Part shown: positions 22,307 through 33,827 of the stretch, piece by piece
Layout: every line of letters begins with the position of its first letter
Numbering within the stretch: the stretch's first letter is position 1
Assembly: GCA_030544215.1 (NCBI GenBank)
Contig: JARZZO010000011.1
Location: forward strand, 50,713,587 to 50,777,586
Direction of reading: 5' to 3'
DNA: 64,000 nucleotides
Origin: Zantedeschia hybrid cultivar
Lineage: Eukaryota; Streptophyta; Magnoliopsida; Alismatales; Araceae
Notes under the pieces: model-generated
Database searches by the model: none
Seen by the model: only the letters and a program-made list of their open reading frames with translations
What the model was told of the DNA's origin: nothing
Position numbers and translations under genes: made by a program

Positions 22307-25033
22307 TGTAAGGAGTGAGGTTTCGGGTTCAATATTCGGGTCGGGTTCGGGCCGGATCCTTTGGTTTGGACCCTGAGGGGTCTTGAGAATTTTGACTGAA
22401 TGACGTCTACACTGGGTGACGCCTTTCAAACGGCGTCTTGCTTGGTGGACGCCATTTAAGTCTGCTTGCTGTTATGCCACGTAGACGCCACGTGGACGGG
22501 TTTCGGGCCACGAGAGTACGGCCCCTGTCTTGTCGTCTGAACGGCGTCCAGGATGGACGACGCCATTCAAACTGCGACCCTGCGATGTCAGTGTACGGTG
22601 CCGGTCCTGTCATCTGAACGGCGTCCGTGGTGAGCGACGCGTTTCAGAGTGCTGTCAGTACGGTCCGTCCTGTCATCTGATAGGCGTCTGTCTCGGTCGA
22701 CGCTTTTTAGCCAGTTTAGGATTGACCTCGCGAGCCTCCCCTTCTTTCCCTCATTCTCGCCTTCACTCTCTCTCTTCGCCCTCTCCGCCCTCTCCGACTC
22801 TCCCTTCCCCTCCCCTTTCCCCTTCTTCCTCTTCCACCACTCCAACACCTCCCTACCTCTCACCTCTACCACCACCACTTCCTTCGCGGCGTGGCATTCT
22901 CCAGACGGCGGCCGACGTTCCGGTGGAGTGGCGACGTCCTCGGGGGTACCGGCGGCGGTCTGCGGTGCGACGGGTCGGCGGCACGGAGCCTGGAGGAGTT
23001 CAAGAACCGGTAGGGGGACGAACCTTGCATGGATTGTAGTTATCTTGCTCGTGATTTCCATGGAGGAGCATGATGTATTTGGGATAGAATGAGCATGTTA
23101 AGGGGGTTTTCTTGTGGGAATAGCCGTGTTCGTGAACATGGATTTGTGGGATACTCGTGGTAGTTCGGTTTCCCCTTTTCTTCCTCTTATGTTTTGGGCA
23201 TTTCGGGGCATTTGGGGGTAAGGGGGAGACCTTCGGGTTGAATCATGGAACCAGGTTTCTTGCGCTAAATGACGTCGAGCCTGGACGACGCCATTTCGAA
23301 AGGCAACGGGCCAGCTCGACGCCATTTAGGCAGAAACCTCCCTGTTTGCAGTTCCGTGAGTTTGGGGTTCTGGCGCTAAATGACGTCATGCCTGGACGAC
23401 GCCATTTAGAATGGCGACGGGCCAGCATGATGCCATTTAGGCAGAAAATCACCCCGACTGAGGTTTCTGCAATTTCGGACTTTGGTGTGATTGGCGTCTG
23501 AGGACGCTGACGCCTTTTAAAGGGCGGCTTCCCAGGACGACGCGTTTTAAGGCATTATCTAAGGTCGGGTTTAAATGAACCAGTTTGAGAGGCTTGAATG
23601 GCGTCGGCCTCGGGCGACGCGATTCAAGGCAGAACATCATCAGCTCTTGTTATTAATACATGTTTCACTGTTAAATGGTTCAGATGCATGCTTTAAGTTG
23701 TACATTGAGACTGAGGATTTCTGCGTGAATGGAATTACATCATCTATGTGTGCGTGTGCTTATGCGGATATGGAATTGGAACAGCTGTGGTTTACGTTGT
23801 CACCTTGTGCCGAAGGGGTAGGGCCTTGGTGTTTGTGAGGCATTGTTGCCAGTACCGGTGGGGAGGTGGTACATGTTGTGTTTTCACCTATGGCTGAGGG
23901 AAGCAGAACCACCTTGAGCCCGTCGGGCCGGAGTAGCCGGTACGCTATCCGAGGGGTTGCTGTTTGGTCTCAGCGGGTCGGGGTTTCCCTGTTTGTCGTG
24001 TCAACTTCTGGCGCGTTTCTTGCTGTGGATCTGGTTGTGGTACTGTTGGAGTTGTTTTACCCCTTAGCCACTGGGCCTGATGTGACCTGTGATCAAGGTT
24101 ACGAGTGGTACCCTTCGCCCTTTGGCCTAATGCAGCCCGGGAGGTTAGTGTTGTGGGTAGTTCCTATAGCTTCGGCTTGACGGGGGTTTCGCCGGTCCCC
24201 AGGGCCCTCCTGAAGCGCCGAGGCCTGGCGTGGAGGAAGTCCGGTCGGTAGGACAGTAGTCTAGACTGCTTGTGTGCACACGTAGCTGGGTAGTGGTGGT
24301 TCACTAGTCCCAGTTAGTCCTAGCTTGTCTCACTGCCTCACCCTACGTTGCCCCGGAACACTGTAGGGGCGGACAGGCGTGAGTGTTGGTGGTGTTGTGA
24401 GGCGACGTTTGACTTCGGTCGACAGTGTGGTTTGGTCGCTTCGTTGGACCTTGGTTATGAGTTGTGGCATTGTGTTGGGTTATTCGGTTTACTTAGAACT
24501 GTTCCTGCTACACTGCTTATGCGTACGTTTCATATCAGGTTTGGGAGCTATGTTTACTACTTTGTTTAAATTGCCATATATTTGTATTATTGCACTTGTG
24601 GGTGTGTGAGTGGGAGGCGGGGGATCGGATGATCCCTACTGAGCCCAATTCTGGTGTGGCTCACTCCCTGCGGTTTCAGGTGTGGACCTCGTGGCGTGTG
24701 GCGGCGTGTGGCGGCGTGTGGTGTCTCCTTGGTGTGCGGACTAGCAGCTATCTCAGTTCCGGGGTATGCCCCGATGTTGTTGTACTTTACTTCTGCCTGT
24801 ACTTGTTTAATTTGTTGGACCATGTAATTATTGTTGGACTGTATACGGACATTGTTAATCTCCTTCCTGCGCACTTGTACTTTCCTTGTAGTCCGTGAGA
24901 TTGTTATATTTAGCCTTGTTTAACGCTTACTCCTCCAGATGTGTTGTGTGAGATCCGGGTGTGAACCCGCAGTTAATGGGCCGACATCTATTTAGTGATC
25001 GGGTCTCCGGTCATAGGATCGCGGGTTGTTACA
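22307..25033 (+). repeat. 5' LTR of the gag-only gypsy element
   Basis: Runs TGTAAGGAGT to GGTTGTTACA. It carries nine clean copies of the palindrome GCGTC-N10-GACGC (first halves at 22402, 22432, 22543, 22620, 22683, 23271, 23382, 23493, 23600) and several decayed ones. A CT-rich block is at 22735-22890. Long open frames here (22530-23039 and 23061-22588) persist in the partner LTR simply because it is a copy; no protein family is seen. Confidence 0.92.
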
Positions 25034-25035
25034 GA

Positions 25036-25047
25036 TGGTATCAGAGC
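25036..25047 (+). promoter_or_regulatory. primer-binding site, initiator Met-tRNA
   Basis: TGGTATCAGAGC, a perfect match to the common plant site, two bases after the 5' LTR. Confidence 0.95.
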
Positions 25048-25186
25048 TCAATCTGGTCGAGTATGTGGTAAACTGGGTTAGATATTATAGTCCAACAATA
25101 AGTACAACTCTGTACAGGCGATGGCTGCTGGTGTAGATTGGTAGGTTTTGACGTGTTTTGGTTCAATTTTCGTGTCTGGGGTAGTG

Positions 25187-26202
25187 ATGGCACCGAAGAG
25201 GAGAGTTCCGTTGGGTCGTGGTTCGAGAGCAGATGATGGCAGTTCGAGGGCAGAAGGTCATAATGTGGATCGTTTCATAGAAGCTATGATTGGGGCTATG
25301 TCTAGATACCAGTAGGGAGATGGAAGTGAAGGGTCCAATTCTCGTGGTGGCCAGTCCATGGTGATGGAGCGGTTCTTGAAGTTGAAGCCCCCTTCTTTCA
25401 CGGGTCAACCGGTTCTAGACGCGGCGACTCATTGGATTAAAGAAGTGGAGAAGGCATTTGATGTTCTTGAATGTGCTGAGAATGACAAGACCTTGTTGGC
25501 AACCTACTTGCTGAAGGATGATGCTTATGATTGGTGGGTTACCATCAAGGGGATGATGTTTCCAGATAGGTCCTTGAGAGAGATCTCTTGGGAAGACTTT
25601 GTGAGAGAGTTTAGTGGACAGTACTTTCCGAGGCACGTTCGGAGGGCCAAGGAAAGGGAGTCTATGGAATTGGTGCAGGATGACATGTCAGTTCTAGAAT
25701 ATCAGATGAAATTTGTAGCTCTGGGAAGATTTGCTCCACACATATCTGAACATGAGGAACGTAGGACGGAGAAATTTGTGGATGGACTTCGGCATGATCT
25801 GAGGGAATTTGTGGCAGCTCATTGCTGTAAGGATCTGGCGTCAGCAGTTCGGTGCGCGGCAGCGGTGGAGACTCAGTTCCAACACATGGCGAAGGAGTCA
25901 GAGGCAAGGACAGATCAGCGGTCTTTTCGTCAGGCGGTTCGAGTTCTTTTGAGCTCGAGTTCCAAGAGGTGCCTTGTGATGAGGATGAAGATGGTTCGGT
26001 TCAGCAGATGCAGACGGAGGTCAGTAGGCAACAGGAAGCAAGGCGGGATGCTGCAGACCGTTGTCCCCATTGTGGCAGGTATCATGGCAATCGAATATGT
26101 CCATTGATCACTGGTAGCTGTTTTGGCTGTGGTAGGAAGGGACATCACGCGAGGAACTGTCCCCAGAAGAATAAGGCAGGTCAGGAGCCAAGTGGTCAGT
26201 AG
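25187..26202 (+). pseudogene. gypsy gag with amber stop and frameshift
   Basis: ATG at 25187 opens MAPKRRVPLGRGSR. The frame meets TAG at 25313-25315 and continues open from 25316 to about 25930. This stretch is the retrotransposon gag domain (HWIKEVEKAFDVLEC, DAYDWWVTIKG, FSGQYFPRHVR, FVDGLRHDLREFV). A frame change near 25930 leads to the CCHC knuckle CFGCGRKGHHARNC at about 26118-26160 and a stop at 26203. Gag would coat the RNA and build the particle. With one stop and one frameshift, full Gag needs suppression or is not made. No protease or pol follows: 26203-26566 shows no domain. Confidence 0.88.
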
Positions 26203-26566
26203 GAGCCCTGGACTTTGAGTGGTGTTTCATCTCTTAGTGGAGGTCCGAGATGTTGGGCTAGATGAGCACTTTTACCTTGTCCTTTCAATAGTGGTTGTGA
26301 ATTCTTGTGACACTTTTATGTACTTGGGCATGGCGGAGAATCAGTTTTGTAATATGCGCCCTGCTAATGTATGGTTATTTCGATCTATCAACTTTTTGTC
26401 AGAACTGAGAATCTTGGTTAGCTTGGTGTGGATTTGATTGGCTAGTTATGTGGAGCCCAGTGTGTGTGAACGGTGAGAATGACTGTTGTGATCTGTGTTG
26501 CCGGCATGTGATGGTTAGCCGAGATTATCGTGTGAGCGGTTGCAATTTCGAGAACGAAATTCTTTT

Positions 26567-26579
26567 AAGGGGGGGAGAA
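26567..26579 (+). promoter_or_regulatory. polypurine tract
   Basis: AAGGGGGGGAGAA directly before the 3' LTR, preceded by TTCGAGAACGAAATTC, the Tekay/Del context also seen at 4017-4050. Confidence 0.92.
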
Positions 26580-29306
26580 TGTAAGGACTGAGGTTTCGGG
26601 TTCAATATTCGGGTCGGGTTCGGGCCGGATCCCCTGGTTTGGACCCTAAGGGGTCTTGAGAATTTTGATTGAATGACGTCTACACTGGGCGACACCTTTC
26701 AAACGGCGTCTTGCTTGGTGGATGCCATTTAAGTCTACTTACTGTTATGCCACGTGGGCGCCACGTGGACGGGTTTCCGGCCGCGAGAGTACGGCCCCTG
26801 TCTTGTCGTCTGAACGGCGTCCAGGATGGACGACGCCATTCAGACTGCGACCCTGCGATGTCAGTGTACGGTGCCGGTCCTGTCATCTGAACGGCGTCCG
26901 TGGTGAGCGACGCGTTTCCGAGCGCTGTCAGTACGGCCCGTCCTGTCATCTGATAGGCGTCTGTCTCGGTCGACGCGTTTTAGCCAGTTTCGGATTGACC
27001 TCGCGAGCCTCCCCTTCTTTCCCTCATTCTCGCCTTCACTCTCTCTCTTCGCCCTCTCCGCCCTCTCCGACTCTCCCTTCCCCTCCCCTTTCCCCTTCTT
27101 CCTCTTCCACCACTCCAACACCTCCCTACCTCTCACCTCTACCACCACCACTTCCTTCGCGGCGTGGCATTCTCCAGACGGCGGCCGACGTTCCGGTGGA
27201 GTGGCGACGTCCTCGGGGGTACCGGCGGCGGTCTGCGGTGCGACGGGTCGGCGGCACGGAGCCTGGAGGAGTTCAAGAACCGGTAGGGGGACGAACCTTG
27301 CATGGATTGTAGTTATCTTGCTCGTGATTTCCATGGCGGAGCATGATGTATTTGGGATAGAATGAGCATGTTAAGGGGGTTTTCTTGTGGGAATAACCGT
27401 GTTCATGAACGTGGATTTGTGGGATACTCGTGGTAGTTTGGTTTCCCCTTTTCTTCCTCTTCTGTTTTGGGCATTTCGGGGCTTTTGGGGGTAAGGGGGA
27501 GACCCTCAGGTTGAATCATGGAACCAAGTTTCTGGCGCTAAATGACGTCGAGCCTGGACGACGCCATTTCGAAAGGCGACGGGCCAACTCGACGCCATTT
27601 AGGCAGAAACCTCTCTGTTTGCGGTTCCGTGAGTTTGGGGTTCTGGCGCTAAATGACGTCATGCCTGGACGACGCCATTTAGAATGGCGACGGGCCAGCA
27701 TGACGCCATTTAGGTAGAAAATCACCCCGACTGAGGTTTCTGCAATTTCGGACTCTAGTGTGATTGGCGTCTGAGGACGCTGACGCCTTTTAAAGGGCGG
27801 CTTCTCAGGACAACACGTTTTAAGGCATTATCTAAGGTCGGGTTTAAATGAACCAGTTTGAGAGGCTTGAATGGCGTCGGCCTCGGGCGACGCGATTCAA
27901 GGCAAAACATCATCAGCTCTTATTATTAATACATGTTTCACTGTTAAATGGTTCAGATGCATGCTTTAAGTTGTACATTGAGACTGAGGATTTCTGCGTG
28001 AATGGAATTACATCATCTATGTGTGCGTGTGCTTATGCGGATATGGAATTGGAACAGCTGTGGTTTTCGTTGTCACCTTGTGCCGAAGGGGTAGGGCCTT
28101 GGTGTCTGTGAGGCATTGTTGCCAGTACCGGTGGGGAGGTGGTACATGTTGTGTTTTCACCTATGGATGAGGGAAGCAGAACCACCTTGAGCCCGTCGGG
28201 CCGGAGTAGTCGGTGCGCTATCCGAGGGGTTGCTATTTGGTCTCAGCAGGTCGGGGTTTCCCTGTTTGTCGTGGCAGCTTCCGGCGCGTTTCTTGTTGTG
28301 GAGCTGGTTGTGGTACTGTTGGAGTTGTTTTACCCCTTAGCCACTAGGCCTGATGTGACCTGTGATCAAGGTTACGAGTGGTACCCTTCGCCCTTTGGCC
28401 TGACACAGCCCGGGAGGTTAGGGTTGTGGGTAGTTCCTATAGCTTCGGCTTGACGGGGGTTTCGTCGGTCCCCAAGGCCCTCCTGAAGCGCCGAGGCCTG
28501 GCGTGGAGGAAGTCCGGTCGGTAGGACAGTAGTCTAGACTGCTTGTGTGCACACGTAGCTGGGCAGTGGTGGTTCACTAGTCCCAGTTAGTCCTAGCTTG
28601 TCTCACTGCCTCACCCTACGTTGCCCCGGAACACTGTAGGGGCGGTCAGGCGTGAGTATTGGTGGTGTTGTGAGGCGACGTTTGACTTCGGTCGACAGTG
28701 TGGTTTGGTCGTTTCGTTGGACCTTGGTTATGAGTTGTGGCATTGTGTTAGGTTATTCGGTTTACTTAGAACTATTCCTGCTACACTGCTTATGCGTACG
28801 TTTCATATCAGGTTTGGGAGCTATGTTTACTGCTTTGTTTAAATTGCCGTATATTTGTATTATTGCACTTACGGGTGTGTGAGTGGGAGGCGGGGGATCG
28901 GATGATCCCTACTGAGCCCAATTCTGGTGTGGCTCACTCCCTGCGGTTTCAGGTGTGGACCTCGTGGCGTGTGGCGGCGTGTGGCGGCGTGTGGTGTCTC
29001 CTTGGTGTGTGGACCAGCAGCTATCTCAGTTCCGGGGTATGCCCCGATGTTGTTGTACTTTACTTCTGCCTATACTTATTTAATTTGTTGGACCATGTAA
29101 TTATTGTTGGACTGTATACGGACATTGTTAATCTCCTTCCTGCGCACTTGTACTTTCCTTGTAGTCCGTGAGATTGTTATATTTAGCCTTGTTTAACGCT
29201 TACTCCTCCAGATGTGTTGTGTGAGATCCGAGTGTGAACCCGCAGTTAATGGGCCGACATCCATTTAGTGATCGGGTCTCCGGTCATAGGATGGCGGGTT
29301 GTTACA
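26580..29306 (+). repeat. 3' LTR of the gag-only gypsy element
   Basis: 2727 bp, same length as its partner. Several differences fall inside the GACGCC halves of the palindromes (for example GACGCC to GATGCC or GACACC), as expected from CpG decay. Confidence 0.92.
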
Positions 29307-29311
29307 ATAGT

Positions 29312-29975
29312 TATGTTAGATTTTGTGTGCGTTTGACTGTTGGCTCCAGTCAAACCCGCAGTGATATCCATGACCACACTAGACATGTATGAGATGCATT
29401 GTTTTAATTTTGATTATGAATCAAAACAGGTATAGTATTTATTAAATATATACGATATATTTATATACTATCACGTAGGAGAGATCAAGATAAAAGTATA
29501 CGATATATATTTATATTTATATACCCTCGTCTAAACTCTAAGCCGTAACGTGAGTAGTTAAGAACTAACCGCGTGGTCTACCATCATTATAGTCATAGGA
29601 TTCGAATCACTTTAAGTAGGTTTATTGTGTTATCACAAGACTTGTCTAATTGTGAGGAGAGACTACGGGTATGGCATTAGATGCCTATTTGATCGGGGTA
29701 GAGGAACAATGTAGCTTTGTTGTGCTATCCACAAGGGCTGCATGCAAATCTATGCTTGTTGCATAACGATGGTTAGCTTAGACTAGAATTAGTGGCTTGT
29801 TGTGCTATTCACAAGGCCATTAAATCTCTGGGAACCGAAGATATGATCGGATATTGCAAGGAGTTACAAATCCCATGAGATGGGTGCTCTTTGATTGTAT
29901 TACAGTTTTTTGTGCTATCCACAAGGCTATATTGTAAGTCATTGAGATTCTGATCCCCACTAGGAGACTGTCGGC
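29312..29975 (+). other. Copia leader, second part, with hairpin array
   Basis: Continues the leader interrupted at 20731 and is collinear with 60850-61492. It holds four hairpins with the TTGTG-CTATC-CACAA core or a variant at 29631-29649, 29716-29735, 29796-29815 and 29905-29925. Outer stems differ between copies, for example TGTAGC/GCTGCA at the second and AGTGGC/GCCATT at the third. The Tat element is inserted at its right end (duplication TCGGC, 29971-29975). Confidence 0.8.
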
Positions 29976-31303
29976 TGTAGGTGCTTAGAATGACCGTGTG
30001 ATTAACATGAAATATCTATGTTGTTTAGTGTAAACTAACCTATTAAAAACAGCAACTAAAGTGCAGTGATCGCCAGAAACTTTTAACTTAAAAGTTTCAA
30101 AAGAGATATGATCGCCTACCTTTCAAAACGCGGAAGATTGAGTCCTTGGTTCCCCTTCCTCAGCCGGCTGAAGAAAGAGAGCCCTTTCTTTGCTTCTTTG
30201 TTCTTGCTATTGAATTTGAAGTTGAGGATCGTCCAGAAGTTGTGCTTGCTTTCCCCCTTTTGATCTCTTGTTGTTGTTGTTGCAGCAGAGACAAAGACAG
30301 AAAAACGAAGAAACAATGATGAGAATTTAAGTAGAAGCAATATCTGAACTAATCGTGATGTTAAACATATTTAAAACAGCAAACTCACTTGTTTAATGGC
30401 TTTGAAACCCCTTAAATCAAGTAGGTTTTTGAAAGATTATGCTGTGGTGTGTGTTTGCATGAAGTGAATATGAAGAATGAAATTAATGAAGATGAAAAAT
30501 GCTAATGCAGTAATGAAAAACTTATGCCCAATCGGTTGAAGCTTTGAAAGGATGAAGATCTTGAAAGGGACGCCGACTTCTGGAAATGGCAGCGCTCCGG
30601 CGTTACAACGTTGTTGCTTCAATCTTCAACTCGCTATAACGCTATGGCTCAACTCAATTCAATTCTCTTCTCTTTTTTTCTTTTTTTTTCTTTCTTCAAC
30701 ATGCAGGGTATTTATAGGCATTTCTTGCGTTCGAGATTAACATTAGAAAAATTCCGAGATTTATCCATCTTAACCGACAGATAAATACTGATTAATTCAT
30801 CTTTATCTGTAATTATCTAAAACGCGTCCACCTTGGCTGACGCCTTTCAGATTAATTAAGATAAGGATAAATATCCGGGAAAACTTATCTTTATCTTTAT
30901 TAGGTAAAACGCGTCCCCCTGTGTAGACGTCTTTTAGCCTAATTAAGATAAGGATAAACATCCGGAAGAGAAGTAGAAATAGTCTAGGAAACCTAAAACG
31001 CATCGACATTCCCAGATGCCTTTTAGTTAATTAATTAATTAATTAAAATTCAAATTTAAACGTTAAAACAGGAATAAACTCTAAATGGCGTCCACTTGGG
31101 TCGACGTCTTTTATAATTCTTCATATTTTAACTCAAAATTGAATTAAAACCAATTCAATTGATTAACTTAAAACACATCTGTTAAACCCGACACTTAAAA
31201 AGATTAATAAAAATTAATTAATGATTAAATATCAGACCATTTCGAGGCATTATTGTATGATATGAAATTTACTCGAAATGATGTCAAAATTAGCGTGTCT
31301 ACA
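29976..31303 (-). repeat. 3' LTR of the Tat element
   Basis: Copy of 43054-44381 with about ten mismatches. It contains four palindromes of the GCGTC-N10-GACGC type, first halves at 30823, 30910, 30999 and 31087. A TATA-like TATTTATAG lies at 30709-30717. Confidence 0.95.
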
Positions 31304-31320
31304 GCTGCCTCACCTTGGCA
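31304..31320 (-). promoter_or_regulatory. probable polypurine tract
   Basis: On the minus strand GCCAAGGTGAGGCAGC abuts the 3' LTR. It is purine-rich but not pure. A second AAGGTGATGCCAAGGTG lies at about 31361-31377. Confidence 0.5.
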
Positions 31321-33827
31321 TCGTCTTTGCAAGGGAGTGAAATGGAATGGAATGTACTGAAAAGGTGATGCCAAGGTGTGATGAGACACGCTCTTAACAT
31401 CACATGATTAGAATTTTTCTCAAAATTATCAACGAAGATAGTTCAAGGAGATCAATGGAATAAATCATGTCTGGATGAAGTAGACAAGGAAATAAAATAA
31501 GGTCGATCAACCTCCTCGGAGTGGGAAGTACCCCAGGTCGTAGACACTGTAGGTTTCATCATGGGGAGCGTTTGCCGGCCAATGTGGACGTGCTACAGCC
31601 ATGATGGATCTTAAAAGAAAACAAGAATATCGGATAAAGAATCCAAGAAAGGATAGAATTCCAAGGATATCTTCAAGCGAATCTCAAAGATAATCAAGAT
31701 ACTCAATTCGGAATGGAATATTTCATATCATGTTGAAATTATTTGATTAATGGTCTGAAATTTAATCAGTAATTAATTCTTATCACAATGATTTCAAAGT
31801 CCTACATGATGCATGCTGGACTAAAAGAAAAATATAAAGTCAAATAAAATATAAATCAATCAAGGATAATATTGTTAAATTGTTATTAATGAGTCAAGAC
31901 ACCAATTCTTGTAATCCAGTGCTAAGCCGAAGCTCGTTTATCCACGCACCGTTTCACAAAAGTGGAACCATCGTCCTCACTAATTAACAATCCAACGGCC
32001 TATCCGTGCGATTAAGAATTCTCTGGAATTATCACTGTTTTTGTTGTAGGGGAACTCAAATTCCAGTTTCATCAAAACCACAAGGTCCTTGATACACTCT
32101 AATAAATATTTAATATATAGTAATGCGAATGCTTTACATAGAAGAGTACAAGGATAGAAATAACCGTCTTTTTAGCCACAGTCGGGACTTGAATTCCACA
32201 GTGAGATCTTCTTGACATTTCCAGCTTTGCTCAGGCTTTCTTGAATTTTCTGCAATCAAAATTATTAGTAATTCCAAACAAATATTCAATTTAAACATTA
32301 AAATCCACAGAATTTCGGGAAAATCATATAAAAACTAAAACGCGTCGTGTCGCGCAGACGCCATTCAACTTTGAAACGCGTCAGGTATCCTAGACGCCTT
32401 TTACTCACAGAAACATGTTTCTGGTTGTTCTCTACCCGAACTCCAACTCTATCATGCCTTGTGTCCTGTATATGACTTGAACAAATAGGTTAAGCATCTA
32501 TTCAGGCTTAGCCCCTTGCCTGGTTAAGTAACCGACTACTTGATCCTATCCTTGATAGAAGGGTCAAGGGGCATAGCCTTTATTAACAAAGGTAATGAGA
32601 ATAATCAAACTTAAGCAAAATGCAACATGCAAGCAAACAGATGCTCACTGAAAATAAAAGGAGTGAAACACATTAAATGCAAAAAGCAAATGCTAATTGA
32701 AATATTTTTTGTGGTTTTGAAATATTCATTTTTGTTTGGGTTTTGAAATATGTATTTTTTTTAGATTTTGAAAAATGTACATTTTTTTGAATTTTTTTTT
32801 TTTTTTGAATTTTGGACTATGCAATTTTTTTGAATTTTTGACATATGCAATTTTTGAATTTTTGACTATGCAATTTTTTTTTGAATTTTTGACATATGCA
32901 ATTTTTGAATTTTTGACTATGCAAATTTTTTGAATTTTGACATATACATTTTTTTTTTGAATTTTTTGACATATGTAATTTTTTTTTATTTTTGACATAT
33001 GTAATTTTTTTGATTTTTGACTATGTAATTTTTTTGATTTTTGACTATGTAATTTTTTTGAATTTTTGACTAAAAGACCAGTATGGTACTTAGATCAAAA
33101 GATCATATTCATTTATTAACTTAATTTCCAAATTATTCTTTAACAACTTAACTTAAAACCCATCGTGTTTGAACTTGTGTTTCCATTCATGATCCCATTT
33201 GATGATTTGACCCTTAGTCAATCTAAGCCATTCCTTAAGCTTGAAATACACCTCTTTAGAAAGAAAAGAAGAATAGATTTAGAAAGCCCATGAGAAGGTT
33301 CCGGAGACCTAAAAAGATGTTCCTTTCCAACCCTAATATCTGTTGGGGTTCGGTCATTTTCTTTCCGGGGTATTTATCGACCTTGCGTTCCCTTTTGTTT
33401 CATTTCATGGCCTTGATGTAACGTTTGTAGTGTATTGGCCTTTTGATTTTGAATTTTGCCTTTTCCTTTTTTTTTTCTATTCTTTTCTTTCTTTGCTTTG
33501 CTTTGGAACGGATCTCCCCCATTTTTTTTATGACGGCCTCCTACTAAGATGGCGGGTATTCTTGGTAGTCTATTTTAAGTCTCGTTCCGACACCATGGGC
33601 CGAGCGTAAAACAGAATTTTACTTTAAAAGGAATGATTTGTACTTTACACTCTCAGTCAAGCTTTTGATATTCTTAAGGACTTGGCATCTTTTGTTACTC
33701 ACGAATCAAACGTGTCAGTGTGTGCAGTAATAGGTTTGAAGTTAATCATTCAGACTAACAAAGAAATTTGAGTTTATAAATTTTCTGATTCCTCTGGTCT
33801 TTGTACCATACCGATCGACTCTTTAAC
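31321..33827 (-). other. long 3' non-coding region of the Tat element
   Basis: About 2.5 kb between the pol stop and the 3' LTR with no recognisable domain on either strand. It holds two GCGTC-N10-GACGC palindromes (32341, 32377) and a T-rich tandem array (32700-33075). Long variable 3' regions with tandem repeats are typical of Tat elements. Confidence 0.8.
32700..33075. repeat. T-rich tandem repeat array
   Basis: About fifteen monomers of 20-27 bp built from TTTTTTGAATTTTTGAC followed by ATATGCAAT or TATGCAAT. Homogeneous T runs vary in length. The minus-strand open frame across it (Lys/Ile-rich) merely translates the repeat. Confidence 0.85.

Larger units (their letters stand above)
22307..29306 (+). 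mobile_element. gag-only gypsy element, non-autonomous
   Basis: Two 2727-bp LTRs (22307-25033 and 26580-29306) surround a 1546-bp interior that has a perfect PBS, a gag reading frame with breaks and a purine tract, but no protease, RT, RNase H or integrase. Target duplication ATAGT lies at 22302-22306 and 29307-29311. LTR ends and the purine-tract context match Tekay/Del elements. This fits the described class of terminal-repeat retrotransposons with a GAG domain (TR-GAG). It would need pol from another element to move. LTRs are equal in length and differ by a few percent, unevenly, with many changes at CpG. Confidence 0.92.

Noticed and set aside
22530..23039. 169-codon open frame repeated at 26722-27312
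   Set aside because: Both lie in the LTRs of one element, so their similarity is expected. The sequence is CT-rich and palindrome-rich and shows no domain.
32726..32998. Minus-strand Lys/Ile-rich open frame
   Set aside because: Translation of the T-rich tandem repeat. It also lies in the 3' non-coding region of the Tat element.
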